Below are positions 7,911-15,898 of a stretch of DNA of 17,332 nucleotides, in pieces. Position 1 is the stretch's first letter. Each line of letters starts with the position of its first letter. The stretch covers positions 1-17,332 of the forward strand of contig CALDPL010000145.1 in NCBI GenBank assembly GCA_937911965.1, in the 5' to 3' direction. The notes below the pieces were generated by a model, which saw nothing but the letters and a program-made list of their open reading frames with translations, did not search any database and had not been told where the DNA came from. The stretch comes from an uncultured Allomuricauda sp. (GTDB lineage: Bacteria > Bacteroidota > Bacteroidia > Flavobacteriales > Flavobacteriaceae). Position numbers and translations under genes: made by a program.

Positions 7911-8298
7911 TCTTCTATCTTCGATTTTAGCGTTTGGTACTGGTGGATTCCAAGTAAAGTCTTGGATGCATTACAACATTAACGACGTTTTCCCAAAATT
8001 CTTGTAATAAGAAAGCCTTTTTTTAAGGAGCCCATGCATTGTGTGCTTCCCATCCCATTCCCAAACGTCGACAGAATTCGTTAAAAGGGGCGGAATTTAT
8101 ACTATTGTGCCGCCTTTTGCGTTAGGTAAGGGTATGGAAGGGGCAGCACTGCGGGTGACGGCCTCAATTATTTGACCATTACAAAATATTATGGCAAAAA
8201 CATCGTTCTAATGCCATTGAAGGATTTATCAAGATCGAACCAAATGAAATGACCGGGGAAGCAAACCCCATGTATTTTAAAGTATTCAAGCCCAAATT
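7911..8298. other. Spacer between porV and gldJ where porU is expected
   Basis: This 388-base divergent spacer must hold the promoters of porV and gldJ. In Flavobacterium johnsoniae porV, porU and gldJ are consecutive (Fjoh_1555 to Fjoh_1557), but here there is no room for the >1000-residue PorU and no C25-peptidase-like frame. What can be seen: a 31-codon minus-strand frame ending shortly before porV (no start), an imperfect inverted repeat around 8083-8119 (AAAAGGGGCGG against CCGCCTTTT), and the orphan frame described at 8159-8302. No clean TAnnTTTG box could be assigned to either flanking gene. Confidence 0.6.
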
Positions 8299-8302
8299 AT
8301 GA
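8159..8302 (+). pseudogene. Orphan 3' coding fragment overlapping gldJ start
   Basis: A 47-codon open stretch after an in-frame TGA (8156-8158) ends in a TGA that overlaps the gldJ ATG as ATGA, the arrangement of translationally coupled genes. It has no plausible start at its head. Its translation looks protein-like (for example DHYKILWQKHRSNAIEGF and NPMYFKVFKPKL). I do not recognise the family. It may be the last codons of a gene once coupled to gldJ, conceivably porU, whose body was lost, or a chance frame: 47 open codons is not long enough to exclude chance. Confidence 0.35.
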
Positions 8303-9951
8303 AAAAACACTTTATCAAAGTTGTACTTTCTTGCGCCGTGGTAATGGGAAGTTTTTCCAGTTGTAAAAACTCCTCATCCTCCAAGGACATTTCCAGAGCC
8401 ACTGGGTGGAAAATAAATGCCAAGGAAGGGGGGTTCCAATACAATTCGGACTTCAAGGAACAGGAGACCCCACCGGGAACCGTCTTTATTGAAGGGGGTA
8501 CCTTTACCAAGGGCAAGGTACAGGACGATGTCATGCACGATTGGAACAACACCCCTACGCAACAACACGTCCAATCCTTTTATATGGATGAGACCGAAGT
8601 GACCAATGTAATGTACCTGGAGTACCTGGATTACCTAAAGGCGGTATATCCCCCGGACAATCCCATGTACGCCAACATCTACAAAGGGGCCTTGCCCGAT
8701 ACCTTGGTCTGGAGGAATCGATTGGGCTTCAACGAAACCATGACAAACAATTACCTGAGACATCCTGCCTATGCAGAGTATCCCGTGGTCGGTGTAAACT
8801 GGGTGCAGGCCACCCAATATGCCGAATGGAGGACAGATCGGGTGAACGAACTGATGTTGGAACGCGAAGGATATTTGTCCGAGGACGCAAAATATATGGT
8901 GGTCAATGGTGATGTTGACGTGGCCTTCAGCACGGAAGCCTACCTCAACAATCCCGAATCCGTTTACGGGGGACAGATCGACTCCCTACAGGGAAAACAA
9001 AAACGGGACTCGATCAACGTCTTTGCCAAACGGGCCAGCGGGATCATCATGCCCGAATACAGGCTGCCCACGGAAACCGAATGGGAATACGCGGCCCAAG
9101 CCCTTGTGGGAAGCCGGGAATACAACAATTACCGAGGTAGAAAAAAATATCCATGGGAAGGGGATTATACCCGTAACGGACAACGTGTGGGCCGTGGGGA
9201 CCAGTTGGCAAACTTTAAGCAGGGCAAGGGGGATTACGGCGGGATAGCCGGATGGTCCGATGATGGTGCCGATATCACCGCGGAAGTAAAATCCTATAAG
9301 CCCAATGATTTTGGCCTGTACGACATGGCAGGCAATGTCAGTGAGTGGGTCGCCGATGTCTATCGCCCCATCGTGGACGACGAAATCAGTGATTTCAATT
9401 ATTATAGGGGCAATATTTTCATGAAAAAAGCCATTGGGGAAGATGGGAAGGTCGAGATTCTCCAAGACAAGGTCGTATACGACACTTTGCCCAACGGAAG
9501 GATCGTGGCCCTCAACCTACCGGGTGAGATCAAGGAGGTGCCCGTGAGCGAGCAGGACACCTATCTGAGGACAAACTTCGCCAAAAGTGACAATCGTGGG
9601 TTCCGGGACGGGGACCCGGGTTCCTCCAGGTTCTTCAGCAAATTCAGTGATGAGGAGGATGCCAGGGAAATGTACGATTCCCCACAGCATTCCGTGAGTC
9701 GTGATTCCACGGGAAAACTTGTCAGACAGTACGACACTTCCAACTTCAGGACCACCCTGATCAACGATGAGGTACGGGTATACAAGGGAGGTTCCTGGAG
9801 GGACAGGGCTTATTGGCTGGATCCCGCCCAGCGCAGGTATTTGCCCCAATATATGGCGACCGACGATATTGGATTCCGATGTGCCATGTCCAGGGTAGGG
9901 TCAAAATCCAAGACCAAGAACAAGACCGTAAGGCACAAAAAAGCCCGCTAA
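8299..9951 (+). CDS. gldJ: Gliding motility / T9SS lipoprotein GldJ
   Basis: A 550-residue lipoprotein of the GldJ family. GldJ is an outer-membrane-associated lipoprotein needed for gliding, and for stability of other Gld components and T9SS function. The leader ends at Cys22 (FSSC), followed by a Ser-rich stretch. The body is a formylglycine-generating-enzyme-like (FGE-sulfatase, SUMF1) fold with large insertions: PPGTVFIEGGTF near 58, FYMDETEVTN near 94, YPVVGVNWVQATQYAEW near 155, RLPTETEWEYAAQAL near 255, GLYDMAGNVSEWVADVY near 335 and the C-terminal RVYKGGSWRDRAYW to IGFRCAMSR block. The start ATG overlaps the stop of a short orphan frame. A strong terminator follows 22 bases after the stop. 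Confidence 0.95.
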   Translation: MKKHFIKVVLSCAVVMGSFSSCKNSSSSKDISRATGWKINAKEGGFQYNSDFKEQETPPGTVFIEGGTFTKGKVQDDVMHDWNNTPTQQHVQSFYMDETEVTNVMYLEYLDYLKAVYPPDNPMYANIYKGALPDTLVWRNRLGFNETMTNNYLRHPAYAEYPVVGVNWVQATQYAEWRTDRVNELMLEREGYLSEDAKYMVVNGDVDVAFSTEAYLNNPESVYGGQIDSLQGKQKRDSINVFAKRASGIIMPEYRLPTETEWEYAAQALVGSREYNNYRGRKKYPWEGDYTRNGQRVGRGDQLANFKQGKGDYGGIAGWSDDGADITAEVKSYKPNDFGLYDMAGNVSEWVADVYRPIVDDEISDFNYYRGNIFMKKAIGEDGKVEILQDKVVYDTLPNGRIVALNLPGEIKEVPVSEQDTYLRTNFAKSDNRGFRDGDPGSSRFFSKFSDEEDAREMYDSPQHSVSRDSTGKLVRQYDTSNFRTTLINDEVRVYKGGSWRDRAYWLDPAQRRYLPQYMATDDIGFRCAMSRVGSKSKTKNKTVRHKKAR

Positions 9952-9973
9952 GGGAACATCAAAGTATTTTTAT

Positions 9974-10000
9974 AAGGCCCCGACAAAAGATCGGGGCTTT
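9974..10000 (+). terminator. Rho-independent terminator after gldJ
   Basis: A 10-bp stem (9974-9983 with 9991-10000, one G-U pair, GC-rich core GCCCCGA/TCGGGGC) has a 7-base loop and is followed by ATTTTTAT. It ends only 17 bases before the murF start. Confidence 0.87.
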
Positions 10001-10017
10001 ATTTTTATCTTCGGTCC

Positions 10018-11292
10018 ATGACTTTGGAAAAGCTGCACCGGCTCTATTTGGAGCATCCCATCACCTGTACGGACACTCGTAAAATTACGGCGAACTGCCT
10101 GTTTTTTGCCTTGAAGGGAGAGAATTTCAACGGCAATGAATTTGCGGCCCAGGCTTTGGAGAAGGGTGCATCCTACGCCATCATAGACCAGAAGGGATTC
10201 AAGGCTTCGGACCGTTATATCCTATGCGACAATGTTCTGGAAACCCTCCAGAAACTGGCTTCCCTCCACAGGTCCCATTGCAAAGTGAAGCTTCTTGCCC
10301 TGACAGGCAGCAATGGCAAGACCACCACCAAGGAACTCATCCATGCCGTTTTGTCAAAAAAGTACAACACCATTGCCACCAAAGGCAACCTCAACAATCA
10401 TATCGGAGTCCCCTTGACCCTATTGTCCATCCGGGAGGACACCGAAATGGCCATTGTTGAAATGGGGGCCAACCACAAAGGGGAAATTGCCTTTTTGAGC
10501 GAGATCGCCCGGCCGGATTATGGATATATCACCAATTTCGGAAAGGCCCATTTGGAAGGGTTCGGGAGCTTGGAAGGGGTTATTGAGGCAAAAAGTGAGC
10601 TCTATGAAAATCTGATGGCCAATGCAAAATATGTTTTCTTGAATGCCGACGATCCCATCCAGGTCAAAAAATTGAACGGGTACGTCAAAAAGATCGGTTT
10701 CAGTACGCAGGACCACCGCTATTTCAATATACGCTTCGTCAAGGCGGATCCTTTTGTGGTCCTTGAAGTGGAAGGCACCCAAATAAAGACCCAGCTTATC
10801 GGAAAGTACAATTTTCCGAACTGTTGTGCCGCCATCCTGATGGGAACCTACTTTGATGTTCCCTTAGGGGACATTAAAAATGCCCTGGAAGGATACCGGC
10901 CCGAAAACAACCGTTCACAAATTTTGACCATAAAGGGGGTCGAGGTCATATTGGATGCCTATAATGCCAACCCCACAAGCATGAATGCGGCCTTGGAAAA
11001 TTTTCATAGGCTCCAAGGAGGGGACAAGACCCTGATCTTGGGGGATATGTTCGAATTGGGTGGATCCTCACAACAGGAACACCAAGCCCTGGCCGATCGG
11101 GCAGCGGAATTGGGGTTTGACGAAGTCCTCTTGGTCGGGAAGCATTTTTTTGGGACCGGAACCCATTTCAAAAAGTTCAAATCCTTTGAGGACCTGAAAG
11201 AGTATTTGGTCAAAAGCCCCATTGAAAAAGGCAGCCTATTGATCAAGGGATCTCGGGGCATGGCTTTGGAAAGGGTGTTGGATGTATTGTGA
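10018..11292 (+). CDS. murF: UDP-N-acetylmuramoyl-tripeptide--D-alanyl-D-alanine ligase
   Basis: A 424-residue Mur ligase that adds D-Ala-D-Ala to UDP-MurNAc-tripeptide in the last cytoplasmic step of peptidoglycan precursor synthesis. The N-terminal domain has TDTRKITANCLFFALKGENF (19-38), typical of MurF. The ATP P-loop TGSNGKTTTKE is at 96-106, GNLNNHIGVPLTLL at ~122-135 and EMGANHKGEI at ~145-154 are MurF-like, and the C-terminal domain carries DAYNANPTSM near 316 and GDMFELG near 342. Bacteroidota MurF proteins are slightly shorter than the E. coli enzyme, so the size is normal. It follows gldJ as in relatives, but behind a strong terminator, so it must depend on read-through or a promoter hidden in the gldJ 3' end or terminator region. 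Confidence 0.95.
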   Translation: MTLEKLHRLYLEHPITCTDTRKITANCLFFALKGENFNGNEFAAQALEKGASYAIIDQKGFKASDRYILCDNVLETLQKLASLHRSHCKVKLLALTGSNGKTTTKELIHAVLSKKYNTIATKGNLNNHIGVPLTLLSIREDTEMAIVEMGANHKGEIAFLSEIARPDYGYITNFGKAHLEGFGSLEGVIEAKSELYENLMANAKYVFLNADDPIQVKKLNGYVKKIGFSTQDHRYFNIRFVKADPFVVLEVEGTQIKTQLIGKYNFPNCCAAILMGTYFDVPLGDIKNALEGYRPENNRSQILTIKGVEVILDAYNANPTSMNAALENFHRLQGGDKTLILGDMFELGGSSQQEHQALADRAAELGFDEVLLVGKHFFGTGTHFKKFKSFEDLKEYLVKSPIEKGSLLIKGSRGMALERVLDVL

Positions 11293-11309
11293 AAAGACGT
11301 GGAAAAAAG

Positions 11310-11384
11310 TGGGATATACTGGATTCGAACCAGTGACCTCTGCCCTGTCAAGGCAGCGCTCTAAACCAACTGAGCTAATATCCC
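11310..11384 (-). tRNA. tRNA-Val (anticodon GAC)
   Basis: A complete 75-base cloverleaf on the minus strand: 7-bp acceptor GGGATAT/ATATCCC, D arm GCTC/GAGC, anticodon stem CTGCC/GGCAG with loop TTGACAG (anticodon GAC, valine), variable AGGTC, T arm ACTGG-TTCGAAT-CCAGT, discriminator A. CCA is not encoded. A run of six T follows closely on the minus strand. It is convergent with murF. Confidence 0.95.
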
Positions 11385-11414
11385 TTTGAAAAGCGGTGCA
11401 ATATCGGAAAAAAG

Positions 11415-11825
11415 TTACCAATCTCCATACTCTGCGGAATTCTTTTGTGTTTCGTGCAAGGTAATATGCAATAATTGTCCCTTTTTCAGCTTGGGCTTTA
11501 ATATATCGTAGATCACTTTGACAAAATATTCGGTGGTGGGCAATAGATTCTCGAATTCCGGACAGTCCAGGTTGAGGTTTTTGTGGTCGAATCGCTCCTC
11601 CACTTCGTCCTTGATCAAAATTCCGAGTTCGGCAAGATCCATCACAAAGCCCGTATCCGGGTCCACTTCCCCCCTGATCCTTACCTCAAGGTCAAAATTA
11701 TGCCCGTGGAAACTCTTGGAGTTGCACTTGCCAAAAACGGCGAGGTTCCGCTCCGGGCTCCAATTGGGATTGTGGAGCCTGTGCGCTGCATTGAAATGGG
11801 CCTTTCTGCAAATTGTGGCAATCAT
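11415..11825 (-). CDS. queD: 6-carboxytetrahydropterin synthase / 6-pyruvoyl-tetrahydropterin synthase family protein
   Basis: A 136-residue protein of the PTPS/QueD family. QueD converts 7,8-dihydroneopterin triphosphate to 6-carboxytetrahydropterin in the queuosine (7-deazaguanine) pathway. The zinc-binding histidines are in FNAAHRL (His15) and FHGHNF (His40 and His42). The catalytic Cys34 lies in FGKCNSK, DHKNLN is at 80-85, and the catalytic Glu125 is in LHETQKN. The ATG at 11825 is preferred over a TTG four codons upstream because MIATICRKAHFNAAHR matches the family N-terminus. No other queuosine gene is nearby, so the queD assignment over a biopterin-type role is by family and bacterial context. 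The gene lies 30 bases upstream of tRNA-Val on the same strand. Confidence 0.9.
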   Translation of the reverse strand: MIATICRKAHFNAAHRLHNPNWSPERNLAVFGKCNSKSFHGHNFDLEVRIRGEVDPDTGFVMDLAELGILIKDEVEERFDHKNLNLDCPEFENLLPTTEYFVKVIYDILKPKLKKGQLLHITLHETQKNSAEYGDW

Positions 11826-11944
11826 AGTGCAAAGCAAGCAAAAACTTTCCTATTTAAAGGGCTCCGACCTGCGGAAATTTAAATGTGGGAACCAAAATCA
11901 AATTGAAAGTTGCGCTCTTTAAACTTCATGTATTGGGTACTCCA

Positions 11945-11957
11945 AGGAATAATTCCT
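11945..11957. promoter_or_regulatory. Small palindrome, possible operator
   Basis: AGGAATAATTCCT is a perfect 6+1+6 palindrome in the AT-rich spacer between the divergent queD-like gene and the TonB-dependent receptor. Its position would suit a regulator such as an iron repressor, but it does not match a full known box and could be chance. Confidence 0.2.
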
Positions 11958-12073
11958 GTTAATCGGATAGAAACTCCAAATTTATTTTGCTGATAATAAA
12001 GCGAATATATAAAATGGGTGAGTATTTTTCACAATTTTAATTCCTATTTATATAGTAGGTTTTATATGTTTTA

Positions 12074-12081
12074 TAAATTTG
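12074..12081 (+). promoter_or_regulatory. Candidate Bacteroidota -7 box for the TonB-dependent receptor gene
   Basis: TAAATTTG matches TAnnTTTG exactly and lies 38-45 bases upstream of the ATG at 12119, giving a leader of about 30 bases. No TTTG is visible at the usual -33 distance. The rest of the 293-base queD-receptor spacer is AT-rich and holds nothing else I can support except the palindrome at 11945-11957. Confidence 0.4.
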
Positions 12082-12118
12082 GGCCTTTAATCCATCAATA
12101 ACATAGCCAATCATTCAT

Positions 12119-14667
12119 ATGAAATACCCATGATTCCACCAGATCCTGATTGTCCTCCTGACGGTTGCCAATTCCAATGCCCAGCAAAGCCTTCAAGGTA
12201 CGGTCTATGACGCCTCTCCGAACCCCTGGCGGGGGCCACGGTCCACATCAAAAACACCCAAAGTGGGACCGTGACCGATTTTGACGGAAACTTTATCCTT
12301 GCACATGGGGAATCCTATCCCTTTGTAATGGAAGTGTCCTATTTGGGCTATCGGACCCAGGAGTTCCGATTGGCCGGTCCCCAACTCCTGAAAATATACC
12401 TGGCCCCCGAGAGCACCTCCCTCAATGAAATCATAGTGACTTCCAGAAGAAGAAGCGAGGCTGTACAGGAAATACCCATTCCCATTGCGGTCATCGGGGC
12501 CAGGGAAATCGACAATACCGTTTCCTTTAACGTGAACCGTATAAAGGAATTGGTGCCTTCGGTCCAGCTCTATACCTCAAACCCCCGCAACACCACCCTG
12601 AACATCCGGGGATTGGGTTCCACCTTTGGACTGACCAATGATGGCATCGATCCCGGGGTCGGTTTCTATGTGGATGGGGTCTATTACGCCAGACCCGCGG
12701 CAACAACCCTGGATTTTTTGGACACCCAACAGATCGAGGTGCTCCGGGGACCACAGGGTACCTTGTTCGGAAAGAACACCACGGCAGGAACCTTCAACTT
12801 AAGTAGCCGTCGGCCCACCTTCACCAATACCCTGAACTTTGAGCAGTCCTTTGGCAACTATGGCTTCATCCAGACCAAGGCCTCCGTTTCCGGGCCCCTG
12901 ATCGAAAAGGTATTGGCCGCACGTTTGTCCCTTAGCGGGACCTATAGGGACGGGACCCTCTATAATCAAAGGACCGAAAAACATACCAACACCCTGAACA
13001 ACCAAGGAATCAAGGGGCAGCTGTTGTTCCTCCCGAGTGCAGGGGTGAACATTCTCCTCTCCGGAGACTAAACCCGACAGCGTCCCGATGGCTATGCCCA
13101 AGTCTATGCCGGGACGGCGCCCACCCAAAGGGCGGCCTTCAGACAGTTTGAGAACATTATTGCCGACCTTGGTTACGAACTTCCCAGCCGCAATCCTTTC
13201 GATAGGCTCATTGATACGGACACTCCCTGGGAATCCAAACAGGATTTTGGAGGGATTTCCCTGAATGTGGACATAGAACTTGGAACGGCCACCCTGACCT
13301 CCACAACAGCATGGAGAAGTTGGAAATGGGGCCCTTCCAGTGATAGGGATTTTACGGGACTATCGGCCGTAACCCGTTCCCAGGCCCCTTCCATCCACCA
13401 TCAATTCAGCCAGGAGTTTCGCTATGCCGGGAAATTTTCCAAAAAGCTTGGCGGCACCCTCGGCCTGTTCGCCTTCCAACAAAAACTGGATCCCGATGGA
13501 GCCCATATCCTGGAAGCCGGTTCCGACCAATGGCGTTTTGTACGGCACAATCAAGACCCCTTATGGGAGACTCCCGGACTTTTGGAAGGCCTTACCCAGG
13601 AAACCCGGCCCAGTTTCCGGAATTTTTGTGGGGCAATTTTTGGGCAACTTGATTGGGAACTGTCCAATAAATGGTCCATACTGCCGGGCTTTAGGATAAA
13701 TTATGACCAAAAGGAAGTGGATTTCGAACGGACCATAACCGGGGGCTTACAGACCGATGACCCCGAACTTATCGCTTTGAAAGACCGGGTTTTCAGCCCG
13801 ATGTCCTTCCAAACGGACATCGATGATTGGAACTTCTCCGGACAATTGACCCTTAACTATAAGGCAGGGGAAAATCTAAGGGCCTATGGAACCTATTCCC
13901 TGGGGTTCAAACCTGTCGGACTGAACCTGGGCGGGATTCCTTCCGAAGAGGGGCAGCCCCTTTTGGAACTTGCCGTGGTAAAACCGGAAAAGGTAAATCA
14001 CTTTGAACTGGGCCTCAAGTCCGAACCCTTTGAACACACGATTCTAAATCTCACTGTTTTCTTAACGGACATCGAGGATCACCAAACCAATGTACAATCC
14101 TCCCAATTGGGGGTCACACGGGGTTATCTGGCCAATGCCGAAAAAGTCAAGGTCCAGGGGGTGGAACTGGAAGTATTCCACAATCCATTGAGATTTTTCA
14201 GGTTCAACGGATCGGCAGCATATACCGACGGCAGGTACACCTCCTTCAAAAATGCCCCGGTACCCTTGGAGGAGACGGGAGGGGAATCCTTTAAGGACAT
14301 TTCCGGGGAAGTGCTTCCCGGCATTTCGAATTGGACAATAAGTCTGGGTTCCGAAATCTAGGGAAAAGGAAATCTATTTGGAAAGGAAGGGGAATTCTTT
14401 CTTGGGGCAGATCTCTATGGTCGGTCCTCCTTCTCATCAAGTCCCTCGGAATCCCAATATCTTAACATAGACGGTTATACCTTGGTAAATGCCAGGTTGG
14501 GTTTTAGGGCAAACAAGAACTTTTCCATATTTATATGGGCAAAAAACCTTTTCGGGACAGATTATTTTGAGCAATTGTTGCCTGCCGAGGGGAATGCAGG
14601 CCACTATGCGACGGTCCTTGGCGACCCGGCCACTTATGGCCTGACCACAAAATTCAATCTACTGTGA
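12119..14667 (+). pseudogene. TonB-dependent receptor, inactivated by three stops and one frameshift
   Basis: Reading through the lesions gives an outer-membrane TonB-dependent receptor of about 850 residues. It starts MKYP, then a hydrophobic leader ending NSNAQ, then a carboxypeptidase-regulatory domain (LQGTVYD ... GTVTDFDGNF ... VSYLGYRTQEF). A plug follows (LNEIIVTSRRR, IPIAVIGAREID, LNIRGLGSTFG, VDGVYYARPA, QIEVLRGPQGTLFGKNTTAG), then a long barrel to ATYGLTTKFNLL. Four lesions break it: TGA at 12131-12133 (codon 5, probably once TGG), loss of one C in the run at 12223-12226 (expected NPLAGATV), TAA at 13069-13071 (after LLSGD, probably once Tyr) and TAG at 14359-14361 (after GSEI, probably once CAG). 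All other codons are open, so decay is recent. The ligand is unknown. Promoter-like and terminator sequences are still intact. Confidence 0.9.
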
Positions 14668-14723
14668 TGTTGACATGGGAGGCCGACAAAAATTTTGAGT
14701 TTGTGTTTTGGTTGATGTTTCTT

Positions 14724-14748
14724 GGGGGGCAGTGATCCATTGCTCCCC
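14724..14748 (+). terminator. Rho-independent terminator after the receptor pseudogene
   Basis: An 11-bp stem (14724-14734 with 14738-14748, two G-U pairs) closes a 3-base loop and is followed by TTTTT. It is 57 bases downstream of the receptor stop. Confidence 0.85.
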
Positions 14749-14824
14749 TTTTTGCTTTAAAATGCCACAGACCATTTCTTAAAAGCAAATTATTGGCATA
14801 TGAATGCACAATGCCATACCTTGA

Positions 14825-14895
14825 CACCCTGTGACCGAGAGGCTAGGTAGAGCTCTGCAAAAGCTTTGACAGTGGTTCGAATCCACTCGGGGTGC
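14825..14895 (+). tRNA. tRNA-Cys (anticodon GCA), atypical acceptor end
   Basis: A 71-base cloverleaf: acceptor CACCCTG/CGGGGTG (one U-G), short D arm ACC...GGT with GAGAGGCTA loop, anticodon stem GAGCT/AGCTT (one G-U) with loop CTGCAAA (anticodon GCA, cysteine), variable TGAC, T arm AGTGG-TTCGAAT-CCACT. With a standard 7-bp acceptor the first pair is C-G and the discriminator is C, whereas tRNA-Cys normally has G1-C72 and U73. Adding two positions on each side (14823-14897) restores G-C and U73 but needs a 9-position acceptor stem with an A-C mismatch. It may be a diverged but working gene or a decaying copy. It sits between a pseudogene and the DUF1684 gene. Confidence 0.78.
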
Positions 14896-14944
14896 CTAAA
14901 TTGTAAAATACGGATCATCAACTTAGATCAAACTATAGCTCATA

Positions 14945-15856
14945 ATGACAACTACAAGAATAAAAATTGCTCTATTAATCCCAATAATGGCCCTTTCCGC
15001 ATGTAGATCCGAAACTGAAAAAGAAAATTCAACCCAGAATGTCGATGCCTCCTATGTGGATAACATTTTGGCATGGCAAACCAAGCGCACGGCTTCCCTG
15101 AAGGCCGATGATGGCTGGCTCAACCTGGCCGGGCTGTACTGGCTCAAGGAAGGGGAGAACAGGGTGGGTTCAGCCGAAAGCAACAGTGTTCGATTTCCAG
15201 AGGGCAAGGCCGATGCCCAACTGGGGACTTTTACCTTAAAGGATGGAACTCTGCAATTTATAGCCGAAAAAGGCCAACAGATCACCCTAAAAGGTTCGGA
15301 CTCTATAGTGGAATCCATAACGATATACCCCTCCGACAGCACCATTGTCCTTACCCATAATAGATTGGAATGGTTTCCGATCAAACGGGGAAATCAATTT
15401 GGAATCCGCCTAAGGGACCTGGACAGCGAACTCGCCAAATCCTTTGAGGGTACCGAAAACTATAAGGTGGACCCCAAATGGAGGGTCAGGGCAAGATTCG
15501 AGCCAAGCCCATCGAAAACAATCAGTATTGTGAACGTCCTGGATCAAATAAGTGAGGAGAATTCTCCGGGTACCCTGCACTTCAGCTTGGAGGGAAAGGA
15601 ATACCGATTGGAGGCCTTGGAAGGGGGAACCCGGCTTTTTATCGTTTTTGGGGATTTGACCAATGGGGAGCAAACCTATGGGTCCGGGAGGTTTCTGTAC
15701 GCTGACGCACCGGACAAGGATGGCTATACCTGGCTGGATTTCAACAAGGCCTATAATCCCCCTTGTGCCTTTACCCCATATTCCACCTGTCCACTGCCCC
15801 CAAGACAGAATATATTGCCTGTGGCCATATTGGCAGGGGAGAAAAGTTTCGAATGA
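14945..15856 (+). CDS. DUF1684 domain lipoprotein
   Basis: A 303-residue protein with a good lipoprotein signal: basic start, hydrophobic stretch, lipobox LSAC with Cys20, then a charged, Asn-rich linker. The rest is the DUF1684 family: DGWLNLAGLYWLKEGENRVG at 56-75, a Gly/Asp-rich beta region in the middle, and the conserved C-terminal block DFNKAYNPPCAFTPYSTCPL followed by PPRQNILPVAILAGEK. The function of DUF1684 is not established; the lipid anchor suggests a role in the envelope. It has its own space upstream (after tRNA-Cys) and is convergent with the dienelactone hydrolase gene, 42 bases apart. The conserved PPCAFTPYSTCPLPP Cys pair could form a metal site or disulphide; that is only a guess. 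Confidence 0.9.
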   Translation: MTTTRIKIALLIPIMALSACRSETEKENSTQNVDASYVDNILAWQTKRTASLKADDGWLNLAGLYWLKEGENRVGSAESNSVRFPEGKADAQLGTFTLKDGTLQFIAEKGQQITLKGSDSIVESITIYPSDSTIVLTHNRLEWFPIKRGNQFGIRLRDLDSELAKSFEGTENYKVDPKWRVRARFEPSPSKTISIVNVLDQISEENSPGTLHFSLEGKEYRLEALEGGTRLFIVFGDLTNGEQTYGSGRFLYADAPDKDGYTWLDFNKAYNPPCAFTPYSTCPLPPRQNILPVAILAGEKSFE

Positions 15857-15898
15857 TCCGGTTCAATATGGACCTAGGACCGAATCGGGTTTGGGACT

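Noticed and set aside
7936..8030. Short minus-strand frame just upstream of porV as a porU C-terminus
   Set aside because: Only 31 codons, no start, competing frames look equally protein-like, and no sortase or T9SS C-terminal motif is visible.
12131..14361. Stop-codon recoding (for example selenocysteine or readthrough) in the receptor gene
   Set aside because: Three different stop codons and a frameshift affect the same gene, there is no sign of a recoding element, and other genes in the window end normally at TAA, TAG and TGA.
14823..14897. Selenocysteine-type tRNA
   Set aside because: The anticodon is GCA, the variable region is only four bases and the T stem is 5 bp, so the fold with an extended acceptor would be longer than known tRNA-Sec types; a variant or decaying tRNA-Cys is simpler.
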